A stretch of 64,000 nucleotides of DNA. Source: Nitratireductor sp. (GTDB taxonomy: Bacteria > Pseudomonadota > Alphaproteobacteria > Rhizobiales > Rhizobiaceae). The notes below the pieces were generated by a model that was not told the origin of the DNA, did no database searches, and saw only the letters and a list, made by a program, of their open reading frames with translations. Below, piece after piece: positions 7,411-14,889 of this stretch (positions are counted from its first letter, which is position 1; every line of letters begins with the position of its first letter). Location of the stretch: positions 186,001-250,000 of the forward strand of contig JACKJU010000005.1 of the NCBI GenBank assembly GCA_020637805.1, written 5' to 3'. Position numbers and translations under genes: made by a program.

Positions 7411-8535
7411 ATGATAACCAACGAACAGGTGATGGAAGCGTTGAAGGACGTGACGTCACACGACGGCAAGAGCATTGCCGAGTCCGGCACACTTCAGGGC
7501 GTTTCGATTCGCGATGGCAAGGTCTTCGTGGCGCTGCTCGCCGATCCGATCGATCCTTCAGCAATGGAAGGCATTCGTGCGCAGGTCGACAAGGCCGTGC
7601 GGACAGTCGAGGGCGTCACCGATGTATTCGTCAGCCTGACGGCAGAGCATGCACCGGGTTCGGCGCCGCGTTCGGATGCGACGGGGCAGGCCAAGAAGCA
7701 GCGCCCCGAACGCAAGCCGGACGGTGATCCAATCCCCGGCGTTCGCCACATCATTGCGGTTGCCTCGGGCAAGGGTGGTGTCGGCAAATCGACGACATCG
7801 GCCAACCTGGCCGTAGGTCTTTCGAAGCTCGGCCTCAAGGTGGGCGTTCTGGATGCCGATATCTATGGCCCGTCCATGCCGCGCCTGTTTGGTACAACGA
7901 CGCAGCCGGAAATCAATGACAACCAGCAACTGATCCCGATCGAGGCGCATGGCGTGAAAGTCATCTCCATCGGCATGCTGGTGGACGAGACCCAGCCGAT
8001 GGTGTGGCGCGGGCCGATGGTGATGTCAGCCGTGACACAGTTGCTTCGCGAGGTGGCATGGGCACCGCTCGACGTGCTCGTCGTGGACATGCCGCCGGGC
8101 ACCGGCGATACCCAGCTCACCCTTGCCCAGAACGTGCCGCTCTCGGGTGCAGTCATCGTATCCACGCCGCAGGACCTTGCGCTTCTCGATGCCCGGCGCG
8201 GGATTTCCATGTTCGAAAAGGTTCATGTGCCGATCCTCGGCATCGTCGAGAACATGAGCTATTTCGTATGCCCGCATTGCGGCGGCCGAAGCGAGATCTT
8301 CGCCCATGGCGGTGCAAAGGCCGAGGCGCAGAAGATGAATGTCCCGTTCCTGGGCGAAATCCCTCTGGACATAAAGATTCGCGAACTTTCCGATGGCGGC
8401 AATCCCGTGGTTTCCGAAGCGCCGGATGGGCCGCATGCCGCTGCCTACATGGCCGTGGCGCGTTCAGTCGCCGAAGCTCTGCAGACAGGCGGAGAGGCGA
8501 GCCGCAAGGCGCCCGTCTTCGTGGTCGAGGAATAG
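7411..8535 (+). CDS. apbC: Mrp/ApbC-type P-loop Fe-S cluster carrier
   Basis: 374 residues. Residues 1-80 form a DUF59/MIP18-like domain, then a linker, then a ParA-like ATPase with a deviant Walker A SGKGGVGKST (119-128). VCPHCGG holds Cys287 and Cys290, which in this family bind a bridging [4Fe-4S] cluster for delivery to apoproteins. The start at 7411 follows GGAGAAAGAGGG; the frame is open further upstream but overlaps cysG. In this operon it could serve the many Fe-S clusters of Dsr and hydrogenase proteins, which is inference. Confidence 0.92.
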   Translation: MITNEQVMEALKDVTSHDGKSIAESGTLQGVSIRDGKVFVALLADPIDPSAMEGIRAQVDKAVRTVEGVTDVFVSLTAEHAPGSAPRSDATGQAKKQRPERKPDGDPIPGVRHIIAVASGKGGVGKSTTSANLAVGLSKLGLKVGVLDADIYGPSMPRLFGTTTQPEINDNQQLIPIEAHGVKVISIGMLVDETQPMVWRGPMVMSAVTQLLREVAWAPLDVLVVDMPPGTGDTQLTLAQNVPLSGAVIVSTPQDLALLDARRGISMFEKVHVPILGIVENMSYFVCPHCGGRSEIFAHGGAKAEAQKMNVPFLGEIPLDIKIRELSDGGNPVVSEAPDGPHAAAYMAVARSVAEALQTGGEASRKAPVFVVEE

Positions 8536-8539
8536 GGCG

Positions 8540-8899
8540 ATGGCGCAGGGCGAAATCTGGCCGACGGAAATCCGTCTTCGCGAGGGCGGGTCAAAGCTGG
8601 CCGTCTCATTCGAGAATGGCGAGAGCTACGAGATGTCCGCCGAATATCTGCGCGTGGAAAGCCCAAGCGCGGAGATCCAGGGGCACTCGCCGCTTGAGCG
8701 CAAATTCATCGGCGGCAAGAAGAACGTGAAGATCACGGAGATCGCGCCTGTCGGCAATTATGCGGCGCGGCTTGTCTTCGACGATGGTCACGAGTCCGGC
8801 ATCTTCACCTGGGAGGTGCTGCATCATCTTGGCAAGTTCCACGATGACATATGGCCGATCTACCTGGCGAAGATCGCCGAAAAGGGTCTTTCACGCTGA
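8540..8899 (+). CDS. DUF971 (GBBH-like N-terminal domain) protein
   Basis: 119 residues. The sequence fits the DUF971 family, a single domain related to the N-terminal domain of gamma-butyrobetaine dioxygenase: W-TEIRL early, SAEYLRVESPSAE in the middle and FDDGHESGIFTWEVLHHLG near the end. It starts 4 bp after mrp. Stand-alone DUF971 genes next to mrp are common in proteobacteria and are thought to help Fe-S metabolism; here a TauD-like gene in the same operon supplies the other half of the gamma-butyrobetaine dioxygenase architecture. It is the last gene before a strong terminator. Confidence 0.82.
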   Translation: MAQGEIWPTEIRLREGGSKLAVSFENGESYEMSAEYLRVESPSAEIQGHSPLERKFIGGKKNVKITEIAPVGNYAARLVFDDGHESGIFTWEVLHHLGKFHDDIWPIYLAKIAEKGLSR

Positions 8900-8935
8900 A
8901 TCTGCCGGCCGGTGTGTCCGGTCTCGAAAACGAAA

Positions 8936-8977
8936 GAGGGGCGGAACGCTGGCAAGCGTTCCGCCCCTTGCATTTTT
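8936..8977. terminator. Bidirectional intrinsic terminator
   Basis: A perfect 14-bp stem (8937-8950 with 8955-8968) closes on GGCA and is followed by TTGCATTTTT. It lies between the converging DUF971 and YeeE genes and carries pyrimidine/T-rich flanks on both sides, so it can stop both transcripts. Confidence 0.85.
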
Positions 8978-8996
8978 CACCACATGGAACGCGGGC

Positions 8997-10097
8997 TCAG
9001 GCCCGCGAAAATGCCGCCTTGAGGGCACCGCCGAAGGTGCCTTCCTCGAGCTGCTTTATGCCGAGATAGCCTCCGGCCATGATCGACAACAAGGCAATCA
9101 GGCTGCCGGCAGACAGCGTCGACATGCCCGTTACGCCCTGGCCGACTGAACAGCCCAGAGCGAGCACACCACCGAAGCCCATCATGACGGCGCCGATGAT
9201 GTGGTTCCTGGTGTCGTCTGAGTTGGCAAATCCCTCAATATGGAAGGTCCCGGTAGAGATCGAAGCGAGGAAAGCGCCAACGATTACACCTCCGACAAGG
9301 GCGATGCCGAAGTTGATCGTCGAGCCTGTCCAGGTCATCAGGTACTGCATCGCATTGGCTGACGGTGCAACGAAGGTCATGGATTCAAGCGGAACGGGAT
9401 CGAAGTCGTCCGCGCCCAGTACACCCGTCACATACCAGCCAGCGACCACGCAAAGCCCTATGATCAGGCCACCGAGAATGTGACGCTTGCTCGAACGGTA
9501 CTCGGCTGACTTGAAGCACCAGGCCAGAATGGCAAGCGGCAGAAGCACCATGACGACCGTATGCCAGGTCTCTGCAGCCATGCCCGTAATGCCAGCAAGG
9601 ATATCGCCGATCTTCTGGCTTTCGATACCTGACCCGTCAAGGGCAAGGTTGGACGTTTCGATCTGCAGCCGCAAGGGCCCGATCAGGCCGCGCAGTGTCA
9701 TGTAGCCGACAAAGGCAACAATCATAACCACGATCAGCGATTTGAGGCTGCCGGACCCGACCCTTGCCAGGTTCTTCGACGAACAGCCGCTAGCGCGTGT
9801 CATGCCGTAGCCGAAGAGAAGGCCGCCGATGATAGCGCCCAGCCAGCCGAGATTGGGCGTGGTGTAGATCGCCTGCGAAAGGTCGATGGCTTCCGACCAG
9901 GAAAGATATTGCGTTCCGATGATAGCGACAGCAGTCGCGAGCATCCAGGCGCGAAGCCGGTTTCCACTGTCCATGAGCACACGGTCGGAAATTCCGCCCA
10001 TCGTGCAGAAGTTTGTCAGATGAATGGTTGCTCCTGCGACAATGCCGATCAGCAAGCCGCCAATGGATACCACCATGTAGGGTTCAAGTTCTTCCAT
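8997..10097 (-). CDS. YeeE/YedE-family sulfur-compound transporter
   Basis: 366 residues with about nine or ten membrane segments. The family's conserved cysteine sites are present: Cys31 (LTNFCTMGG), Cys105 (ASGCSSKNLARVGSGS) and Cys316 (LALGCSVGQGVTG). Characterised members import thiosulfate through such cysteines. The start was set at the ATG preceded by GAGGAGTAGCCTG. It is monocistronic, divergent from hupS and next to the dsr accessory operon, so import of thiosulfate or another reduced sulfur compound for oxidation is likely. The exact substrate is not readable from the sequence. Confidence 0.88.
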   Translation of the reverse strand: MEELEPYMVVSIGGLLIGIVAGATIHLTNFCTMGGISDRVLMDSGNRLRAWMLATAVAIIGTQYLSWSEAIDLSQAIYTTPNLGWLGAIIGGLLFGYGMTRASGCSSKNLARVGSGSLKSLIVVMIVAFVGYMTLRGLIGPLRLQIETSNLALDGSGIESQKIGDILAGITGMAAETWHTVVMVLLPLAILAWCFKSAEYRSSKRHILGGLIIGLCVVAGWYVTGVLGADDFDPVPLESMTFVAPSANAMQYLMTWTGSTINFGIALVGGVIVGAFLASISTGTFHIEGFANSDDTRNHIIGAVMMGFGGVLALGCSVGQGVTGMSTLSAGSLIALLSIMAGGYLGIKQLEEGTFGGALKAAFSRA

Positions 10098-10166
10098 CAG
10101 GCTACTCCTCCCAAGCCCAGAAAAGATCGGCGGACATTGCCGTTCCTCCCGTGCAATGCAGCCTAT

Positions 10167-10180
10167 ACATTGCAAAATGT
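10167..10180. promoter_or_regulatory. Inverted repeat upstream of the YeeE gene
   Basis: ACATT-GCAA-AATGT, a perfect 5-bp dyad about 70 bp upstream of the YeeE start, in an AT-rich patch with TTATATATG beside it. Size and position fit an operator for a small dimeric repressor (ArsR-type regulators control sulfur-oxidation genes in relatives), but no regulator gene is present here to match it. Confidence 0.3.
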
Positions 10181-10325
10181 GCATTTATATATGTTTTGGA
10201 GTCAAGCAGAAGCATTTGAACGGTTTCCTTCAGACGCCGGTTTTTACCCCGAAACGGCGGTTTCGCGGTAGGTCGTGAAGTTTCCCACAGGCGCTGGACT
10301 GGAAAAATATGCCCCTTGCACTGCC

Positions 10326-10336
10326 TTGCCGGGCAA
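10326..10336. promoter_or_regulatory. Candidate HupR binding site (TTG-N5-CAA)
   Basis: TTG-CCGGG-CAA is a perfect dyad of the form reported for HupR of Rhodobacter capsulatus. Its centre lies about 190 bp upstream of the start expected from the sigma-54 promoter, a normal distance for an enhancer-binding protein acting through a DNA loop. HupR is encoded at 23158-24645. Confidence 0.5.
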
Positions 10337-10471
10337 TATGATTCCCGGCGCGCCGGACCGGCGACTGGATGCGCACTTTCCACCCGCCACATGGTTAGCA
10401 GATTTACACTTTGTCATTTCGGTGACTGGCTCCCACTGGAAGGCTGGTTTGCACCGATATTTCAACTGATT

Positions 10472-10484
10472 GAAAATATTGATT
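10472..10484 (-). promoter_or_regulatory. Candidate IHF site
   Basis: Reading the minus strand, AATCAATATTTTC matches the IHF consensus WATCAANNNNTTR at all but the last position. It lies between the HupR-like element and the sigma-54 promoter in AT-rich DNA, where IHF bending is usual at sigma-54 promoters. Confidence 0.35.
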
Positions 10485-10493
10485 ATTTCAAAC

Positions 10494-10509
10494 TGGCACA
10501 CCGGTTGCA
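10494..10509 (+). promoter_or_regulatory. Sigma-54 promoter of hupSL
   Basis: TGGCACACCGGTTGCA carries the -24 GG (10495-10496) and -12 GC (10507-10508) exactly 10 nt apart, and matches the TGGCAC-N5-TTGCA consensus completely. Transcription should start near 10520, about 60 bp before the hupS ATG. Confidence 0.88.
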
Positions 10510-10579
10510 TTGAACGCTGCAACCGGTGTGGTGGAATCCGTCCTCCCTGCCGGTCAACACTGAGGAGGAGTCGTCAGGC

Positions 10580-11653
10580 ATGACCGAGACCTTTTACGAG
10601 GTAATGCGCCGGCAGGGGATCACTCGCCGTAGCTTCCTGAAATACTGTAGCCTTACCGCCGCGGCACTGGGCCTTGGGCCCGAATTTGCGCCGCAGATCG
10701 CCCACGCAATGGAGAACAAGCCGCGCATTCCCGTGCTCTGGCTTCACGGTCTGGAGTGCACCTGCTGCTCCGAGAGCTTCATCCGCTCGGCACATCCGCT
10801 TGCCAAGGATGTGATCCTTTCCATGATCTCGCTCGACTATGACGACACGATCATGGCCGCAGCCGGTCAGCAGGCCGAGGCGATCATCGAAGAGACCATC
10901 GAGAAATATGACGGCAACTACATCCTTGCCTGCGAAGGCAATCCGCCGCTCAACCAGGAGGGCATGAGCTGCATCATCGGCGGCAGGCCGTACCTCGAGC
11001 AGCTCAAGCACGCTGCCGACCACTGCAAGGCAATCATCTCATGGGGGTCATGCGCTTCCTGGGGATGCGTTCAGGCAGCCCGCCCGAACCCGACGCAGGC
11101 AACGCCCATCCACAAGGTGCCGGGTCTGGCGCCCAAGCCGATCATCAAGGTCCCGGGCTGCCCGCCGATTGCCGAGGTCATGACCGCAGTCATCACCTAC
11201 ATCCTCACCTTCGACCGCTTTCCCGAACTTGACCGCCAGGGCAGGCCGAAGATGTTCTACTCCCAGCGCATTCACGACAAGTGCTACCGCCGTCCGCATT
11301 TCGATGCCGGCCAGTTCGTCGAGCATTTCGACGACGAGGGCGCGCGCAAGGGCTACTGCCTCTACAAGGTCGGCTGCAAGGGTCCGACAACCTACAACGC
11401 CTGCTCCACGGTTCGCTGGAACGGCGGGCTTTCGTTCCCGATCCAGGCCGGTCACGGCTGCTTCGGCTGCTCGGAAGACGGGTTCTGGGACAAGGGCGGT
11501 TTCTATGAGCGCCTGACCGACATTCACGGCTTCGGCATCGAGGCAGATGCCAACGAGATTGGCGGAACAGCCGCCGTCGTTGTCGGTGCAGCGGCTGCTG
11601 CGCATGCTGCGGTCAGTGCCGTCAAGCGCGCCCGCCAGAAGGGAGATGAATAA
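10580..11653 (+). CDS. hupS: [NiFe] uptake hydrogenase small subunit, oxygen-tolerant type
   Basis: 357 residues. It carries electrons from the NiFe site through three Fe-S clusters to HupC at the periplasmic face. A Tat signal (R16-R17-SFLK) ends at AHA43, and a hydrophobic anchor lies at about 329-347. The proximal-cluster motif is C60-T-C62-C63 and GSC158-ASWG-C163; Cys62 and Cys163 are the two extra cysteines of the [4Fe-3S] cluster of oxygen-tolerant group 1d enzymes. The start at 10580 places the Tat motif correctly and follows GAGGAGGAG. hupL starts 2 bp after its stop. Confidence 0.96.
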   Translation: MTETFYEVMRRQGITRRSFLKYCSLTAAALGLGPEFAPQIAHAMENKPRIPVLWLHGLECTCCSESFIRSAHPLAKDVILSMISLDYDDTIMAAAGQQAEAIIEETIEKYDGNYILACEGNPPLNQEGMSCIIGGRPYLEQLKHAADHCKAIISWGSCASWGCVQAARPNPTQATPIHKVPGLAPKPIIKVPGCPPIAEVMTAVITYILTFDRFPELDRQGRPKMFYSQRIHDKCYRRPHFDAGQFVEHFDDEGARKGYCLYKVGCKGPTTYNACSTVRWNGGLSFPIQAGHGCFGCSEDGFWDKGGFYERLTDIHGFGIEADANEIGGTAAVVVGAAAAAHAAVSAVKRARQKGDE

Positions 11654-11655
11654 TC

Positions 11656-13455
11656 ATGGCCATGATAGCAACACCCAATGGCTTCAACCTCGATGACAGC
11701 GGAAAGCGCGTTGTTGTCGATCCGGTTACACGTATCGAAGGCCACATGCGCTGCGAGGTGAATGTCGACGAGAACAACTTCATCCGCAACGCGGTTTCGA
11801 CCGGCACGATGTGGCGTGGTCTTGAGGTCATTCTCAAGGGGCGCGATCCGCGCGATGCCTGGGCCTTCACCCAGCGCATATGCGGGGTTTGCACGGGCAC
11901 GCACGCGCTCACCTCGGTGCGCGCAGTCGAGGATGCGCTGAACATCCAGATACCGGAAAACGCCAACTCGATCCGCAATATCATGCAGCTGTCGCTGCAG
12001 GTGCATGACCACCTCGTGCACTTCTACCACCTGCATGCGCTGGACTGGGTCAATCCCGTCAACGCACTGAAGGCGGATCCCAAGGCCACCTCGGAACTTC
12101 AGCAGAGCGTTTCGCCGCATCATCCGAAATCGTCTCCGGGCTATTTTCGCGATGTTCAGAACCGGCTGAAGAAATTCGTCGAGTCCGGCCAGCTCGGTCC
12201 GTTCAAGAACGGCTACTGGACGAACCCTGCCTACCTGCTTCCGCCGGAAGCGGACCTCATGGCGGTGACGCACTATCTCGAAGCGCTTGATTTCCAGAAG
12301 GAAATCATGACGACGCGTACCATTTTCGGCGGCAAGGATATCCATCCAAACTGGCTGGTGGGCGGCGTTCCCTGTGCGATCAACATGGATGGCGACCTGG
12401 CCGCCGGCGCGCCTCTCAACATGGAGCGCCTGAACTACGTCAAGTCCGTGCTCGACCGGACGCTCGACTTCGTCAAGAACGTCTACATTCCGGACATCCT
12501 TGCTGTAGGTCAGTTCTACAAGAGCTGGCTCTATGGTGGCGGACTTTCCGGTCAGTCGGTACTTGCCTATGGCGACATCCCGGACCGGGCGAACGACTAC
12601 TCCGCCTCCAACCTCCTGATGCCGCAGGGCGCCATCATCAATGGCAACCTTAAGGAAGTTCACGAGGTCGATGTGCGCGATCCGGAACAGATCCAGGAAT
12701 TCGTTCCGCACTCCTGGTACCAGTACCCGGATGAGAAGATGGGCCTGCATCCGTGGGACGGCATCACCGAGCCGAATTACAAGCTCGGCGCTGCTGCTCG
12801 CGGCACATCCACGAATATCGAGCAGATCGACGAGAGTGCGAAGTATTCCTGGATCAAGGCTCCGCGCTGGCGCGGTCACGCGATGGAAGTCGGTCCACTG
12901 GCCCGCTACGTCGTGGGTTACGCCCAGGGGCATGAATACTTCACGGACCAGATCAACCGTACCTTGCGGACCTTGGATGTTCCGGTAAGTGCACTGTTCT
13001 CGACCCTTGGACGCACGGCTGCCCGTGCGCTCGAAGCCGAGTGGGCGGCCGAGATGCAGATCTACTTCTTCAAGAAGCTGATCGACAACATCAAGGCGGG
13101 CGACAGCTCGACGGCAAACACCGAAAGGTTCGATCCGTCCACATGGCCCACCGAGGCCAAGGGTGTAGGGTTCACCGAAGCGCCGCGTGGCGCGCTTGGC
13201 CACTGGGTGAAGATCAAGGATACCAAGATCGACAACTACCAGTGCGTCGTGCCCACGACCTGGAACGGCTCGCCTCGCGACAACGAGGGCAATATCGGGG
13301 CCTTCGAGGCGTCGCTGATGAATACCAAGGTCGAGGTTGCCGAGGAGCCTGTGGAAATCCTTCGCACCCTGCATTCCTTCGACCCCTGCCTTGCCTGTTC
13401 GACCCATGTGATGGGGCCGGACGGCGACGAACTTGCCACTGTCAAGGTACGCTAA
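11656..13455 (+). CDS. hupL: [NiFe] uptake hydrogenase large subunit
   Basis: 599 residues, full length. It holds the NiFe(CN)2CO site. The ligands are C76-GV-C79 (RICGVCTGTH) near the N-terminus and C578-LA-C581 (DPCLACSTH) near the C-terminus. After His584 comes a 15-residue tail, VMGPDGDELATVKVR, which the HupD protease should remove after nickel insertion. It is exported folded together with Tat-bearing HupS. It has its own ribosome site within the hupS end. Confidence 0.96.
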   Translation: MAMIATPNGFNLDDSGKRVVVDPVTRIEGHMRCEVNVDENNFIRNAVSTGTMWRGLEVILKGRDPRDAWAFTQRICGVCTGTHALTSVRAVEDALNIQIPENANSIRNIMQLSLQVHDHLVHFYHLHALDWVNPVNALKADPKATSELQQSVSPHHPKSSPGYFRDVQNRLKKFVESGQLGPFKNGYWTNPAYLLPPEADLMAVTHYLEALDFQKEIMTTRTIFGGKDIHPNWLVGGVPCAINMDGDLAAGAPLNMERLNYVKSVLDRTLDFVKNVYIPDILAVGQFYKSWLYGGGLSGQSVLAYGDIPDRANDYSASNLLMPQGAIINGNLKEVHEVDVRDPEQIQEFVPHSWYQYPDEKMGLHPWDGITEPNYKLGAAARGTSTNIEQIDESAKYSWIKAPRWRGHAMEVGPLARYVVGYAQGHEYFTDQINRTLRTLDVPVSALFSTLGRTAARALEAEWAAEMQIYFFKKLIDNIKAGDSSTANTERFDPSTWPTEAKGVGFTEAPRGALGHWVKIKDTKIDNYQCVVPTTWNGSPRDNEGNIGAFEASLMNTKVEVAEEPVEILRTLHSFDPCLACSTHVMGPDGDELATVKVR

Positions 13456-13466
13456 GGGAGGGCGAC

Positions 13467-13715
13467 ATGAGAAAGCTGGTTAAATTCCAAAAGGGTGCGG
13501 CAGGTATTGCCGCTCTCGCCTGGGCTGCAGGCGCATTTGGTGCAACGGGTGCGTTGGCGCATCCGGCAGTCCTGCCGCATGCACATGCTGGTCAGGCGTC
13601 CACGGATGGCGCGCTGGTCGGTGTAGCAATGTTCGCGGCGTCGGTGGCGGTCATCATCGCCGTACTGCGCCGCAGCCGCCCTGCAGGCCCGGGTGACGGG
13701 AGGGATGGGTCATGA
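13467..13715 (+). CDS. Small secreted/membrane protein between hupL and hupC
   Basis: 82 residues, not recognised. Residues 1-31 look like a signal peptide or first membrane segment (a basic start, then an Ala/Gly-rich stretch ending GALAHPA). A short periplasmic piece has three histidines (HPAVLPHAHAG). A second hydrophobic segment (about 52-66, VGVAMFAASVAVIIAVL) is followed by RRSR and a Gly/Asp-rich tail that should be cytoplasmic. GGGAGGGCGAC precedes the ATG, and its stop overlaps the hupC start (ATGA at 13712-13715). Overlap, ribosome site and topology support a real gene. Location suggests an accessory of the HupSLC complex; function unknown. Confidence 0.75.
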   Translation: MRKLVKFQKGAAGIAALAWAAGAFGATGALAHPAVLPHAHAGQASTDGALVGVAMFAASVAVIIAVLRRSRPAGPGDGRDGS

Positions 13716-14428
13716 GCACCGATTCCATTCACCAGGCCCACAGCGAACAGGCCGTCTATGTCTACGAAGCGCCTGTTAGGCTGTGGCACTGGGTCAATGC
13801 GTTCGCGATCCTGCTCCTTGCGATCACGGGGCATTTCATCGGCTCGCCGCTGCCGTCGGTACCCGGCGAGGCCAGCGCCAACTTCCTGATGGGATGGATA
13901 AGATACCTGCATTTTTCTGCGGGCTATATCCTGGCCATCGGCTTCCTGTTCAGGATCTACTGGGCTTTCGTCGGCAATTCTCATGCACGCGAGATATTCC
14001 TTCCGCCGGTCTGGCGCGCTTCCTTCTGGAAGGAACTGGTGCACGAGGCGAAATGGTATGCGATGCTCACGCGCAAGCCGCTGAAGTACGAAGGTCACAA
14101 TCCGCTGGCGCAACTGGTGATGCATTTCGCCTTTGTGTGGGCGATCGTGTTCATGATCTTCACGGGATTTGCCATGTACGGAGAAGGAACAGGAGCCGGA
14201 AGCTGGCAGCACACCCTGTTCACCAGCTGGATGCTGTCCCTCTTCGGGCAAAGCCAGAACCTGCACACGTTCCACCACCTCGTGATGTGGGTGATCATCT
14301 GCTTCGTGATCGTGCATGTATATGCCGCGATCCGCGAGGACATCATGTCCCGCCAGTCGATCATCTCCTCGATCATATCGGGCTGGCGTTCTTTCCGGGA
14401 TGGCGGGTCAGACGACGTCAGGCATTGA
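13712..14428 (+). CDS. hupC: Hydrogenase b-type cytochrome subunit
   Basis: 238 residues with four membrane helices and the haem-ligand histidines of the HupC/HyaC/HoxZ family (VRLWHWVNAFAI, LHFSAGYILAIGFLFRIYW and the LHTFHHLVMW region). It anchors HupSL in the cytoplasmic membrane and passes electrons to quinone. Its start overlaps the stop of the 82-aa gene. It is the last gene of the structural operon, followed by an intrinsic terminator. Confidence 0.94.
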   Translation: MSTDSIHQAHSEQAVYVYEAPVRLWHWVNAFAILLLAITGHFIGSPLPSVPGEASANFLMGWIRYLHFSAGYILAIGFLFRIYWAFVGNSHAREIFLPPVWRASFWKELVHEAKWYAMLTRKPLKYEGHNPLAQLVMHFAFVWAIVFMIFTGFAMYGEGTGAGSWQHTLFTSWMLSLFGQSQNLHTFHHLVMWVIICFVIVHVYAAIREDIMSRQSIISSIISGWRSFRDGGSDDVRH

Positions 14429-14508
14429 TCCTATCCTGACACCCCCAGCACATGTCCGCTGATCTGGACACCGGGAGACGGCCCCGGTTCCTCCCCAGAC
14501 CCGGAAGC

Positions 14509-14545
14509 ACGGCGGGGCCCGAAAGGGCTCCGCCGTTGCCTTTTC
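14509..14545 (+). terminator. Intrinsic terminator after hupC
   Basis: A 12-bp stem (14509-14520 with 14525-14536, one G-T pair) closes on a GAAA tetraloop and is followed by TGCCTTTTC. It ends the hupSL-hupC transcript. Confidence 0.8.
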
Positions 14546-14825
14546 AAGTGCAGATGTTGGTATGCCCGTTGCGAGGTGACGCCTCGGATCCGCCGCAAGT
14601 TCCAGTCCGGGAGACTGGCCGGTAATCCTCCTTACAGAATGATGCGCTGCAGCAAGGTTGGCGGCCACTGCCATGACTGCAAGGTCTCGCGCCGATATGC
14701 GACTTGGAAAGAAAGTTGCCATTTTTGCCACAAAGTGAATATCATTATTCCACTTTGAATCTTTGTTATCTGGAGCTTCTGGAAAATTATCAGCAAAATC
14801 AGTCAGGTAGGATTTCGCTTCACTC

Positions 14826-14841
14826 TGGCATGCAGATTGCA
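14826..14841 (+). promoter_or_regulatory. Sigma-54 promoter of the hupD-hyp operon
   Basis: TGGCATGCAGATTGCA has GG at 14827-14828 and GC at 14839-14840 with exactly 10 nt between. It matches the sigma-54 consensus apart from T in place of C after TGGCA. The expected start near 14852 is 38 bp before the hupD GTG. Confidence 0.75.
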
Positions 14842-14889
14842 AATTTGGTGGCGAGGGATCAACGAATACGTACCGGGAGGAGGGACGCG

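Larger units (their letters stand above)
10098..10579. promoter_or_regulatory. Divergent YeeE / hupS control region
   Basis: 482 bp without a gene. The left third holds the YeeE promoter with AT-rich DNA and an inverted repeat at 10167-10180. The right part holds the hupS control elements listed separately: TTG-N5-CAA at 10326, an IHF-like site at 10472, a TTGAAA-N10-TTTCAA repeat (10470-10491) and a sigma-54 promoter at 10494. Confidence 0.7.
14429..14889. promoter_or_regulatory. hupC-hupD intergenic region
   Basis: 461 bp without a supported gene. It holds a strong terminator (14509-14545) and, 280 bp further on, a sigma-54 promoter (14826-14841) with its own leader. The stretch between (about 14550-14820) becomes AT-rich toward the promoter; no exact TTG-N5-CAA element was found in it. 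Confidence 0.7.

Noticed and set aside
11524..13407. A 627-codon open frame antisense to hupL
   Set aside because: It mirrors the codon structure of hupL, resembles no known protein and has no ribosome site; the plus strand is a clear full-length hydrogenase subunit.
14655..14666. TTG-GCGGC-CAC upstream of hupD as a second HupR site
   Set aside because: Only half of the dyad matches; noted as a weak variant but not supported as a site.
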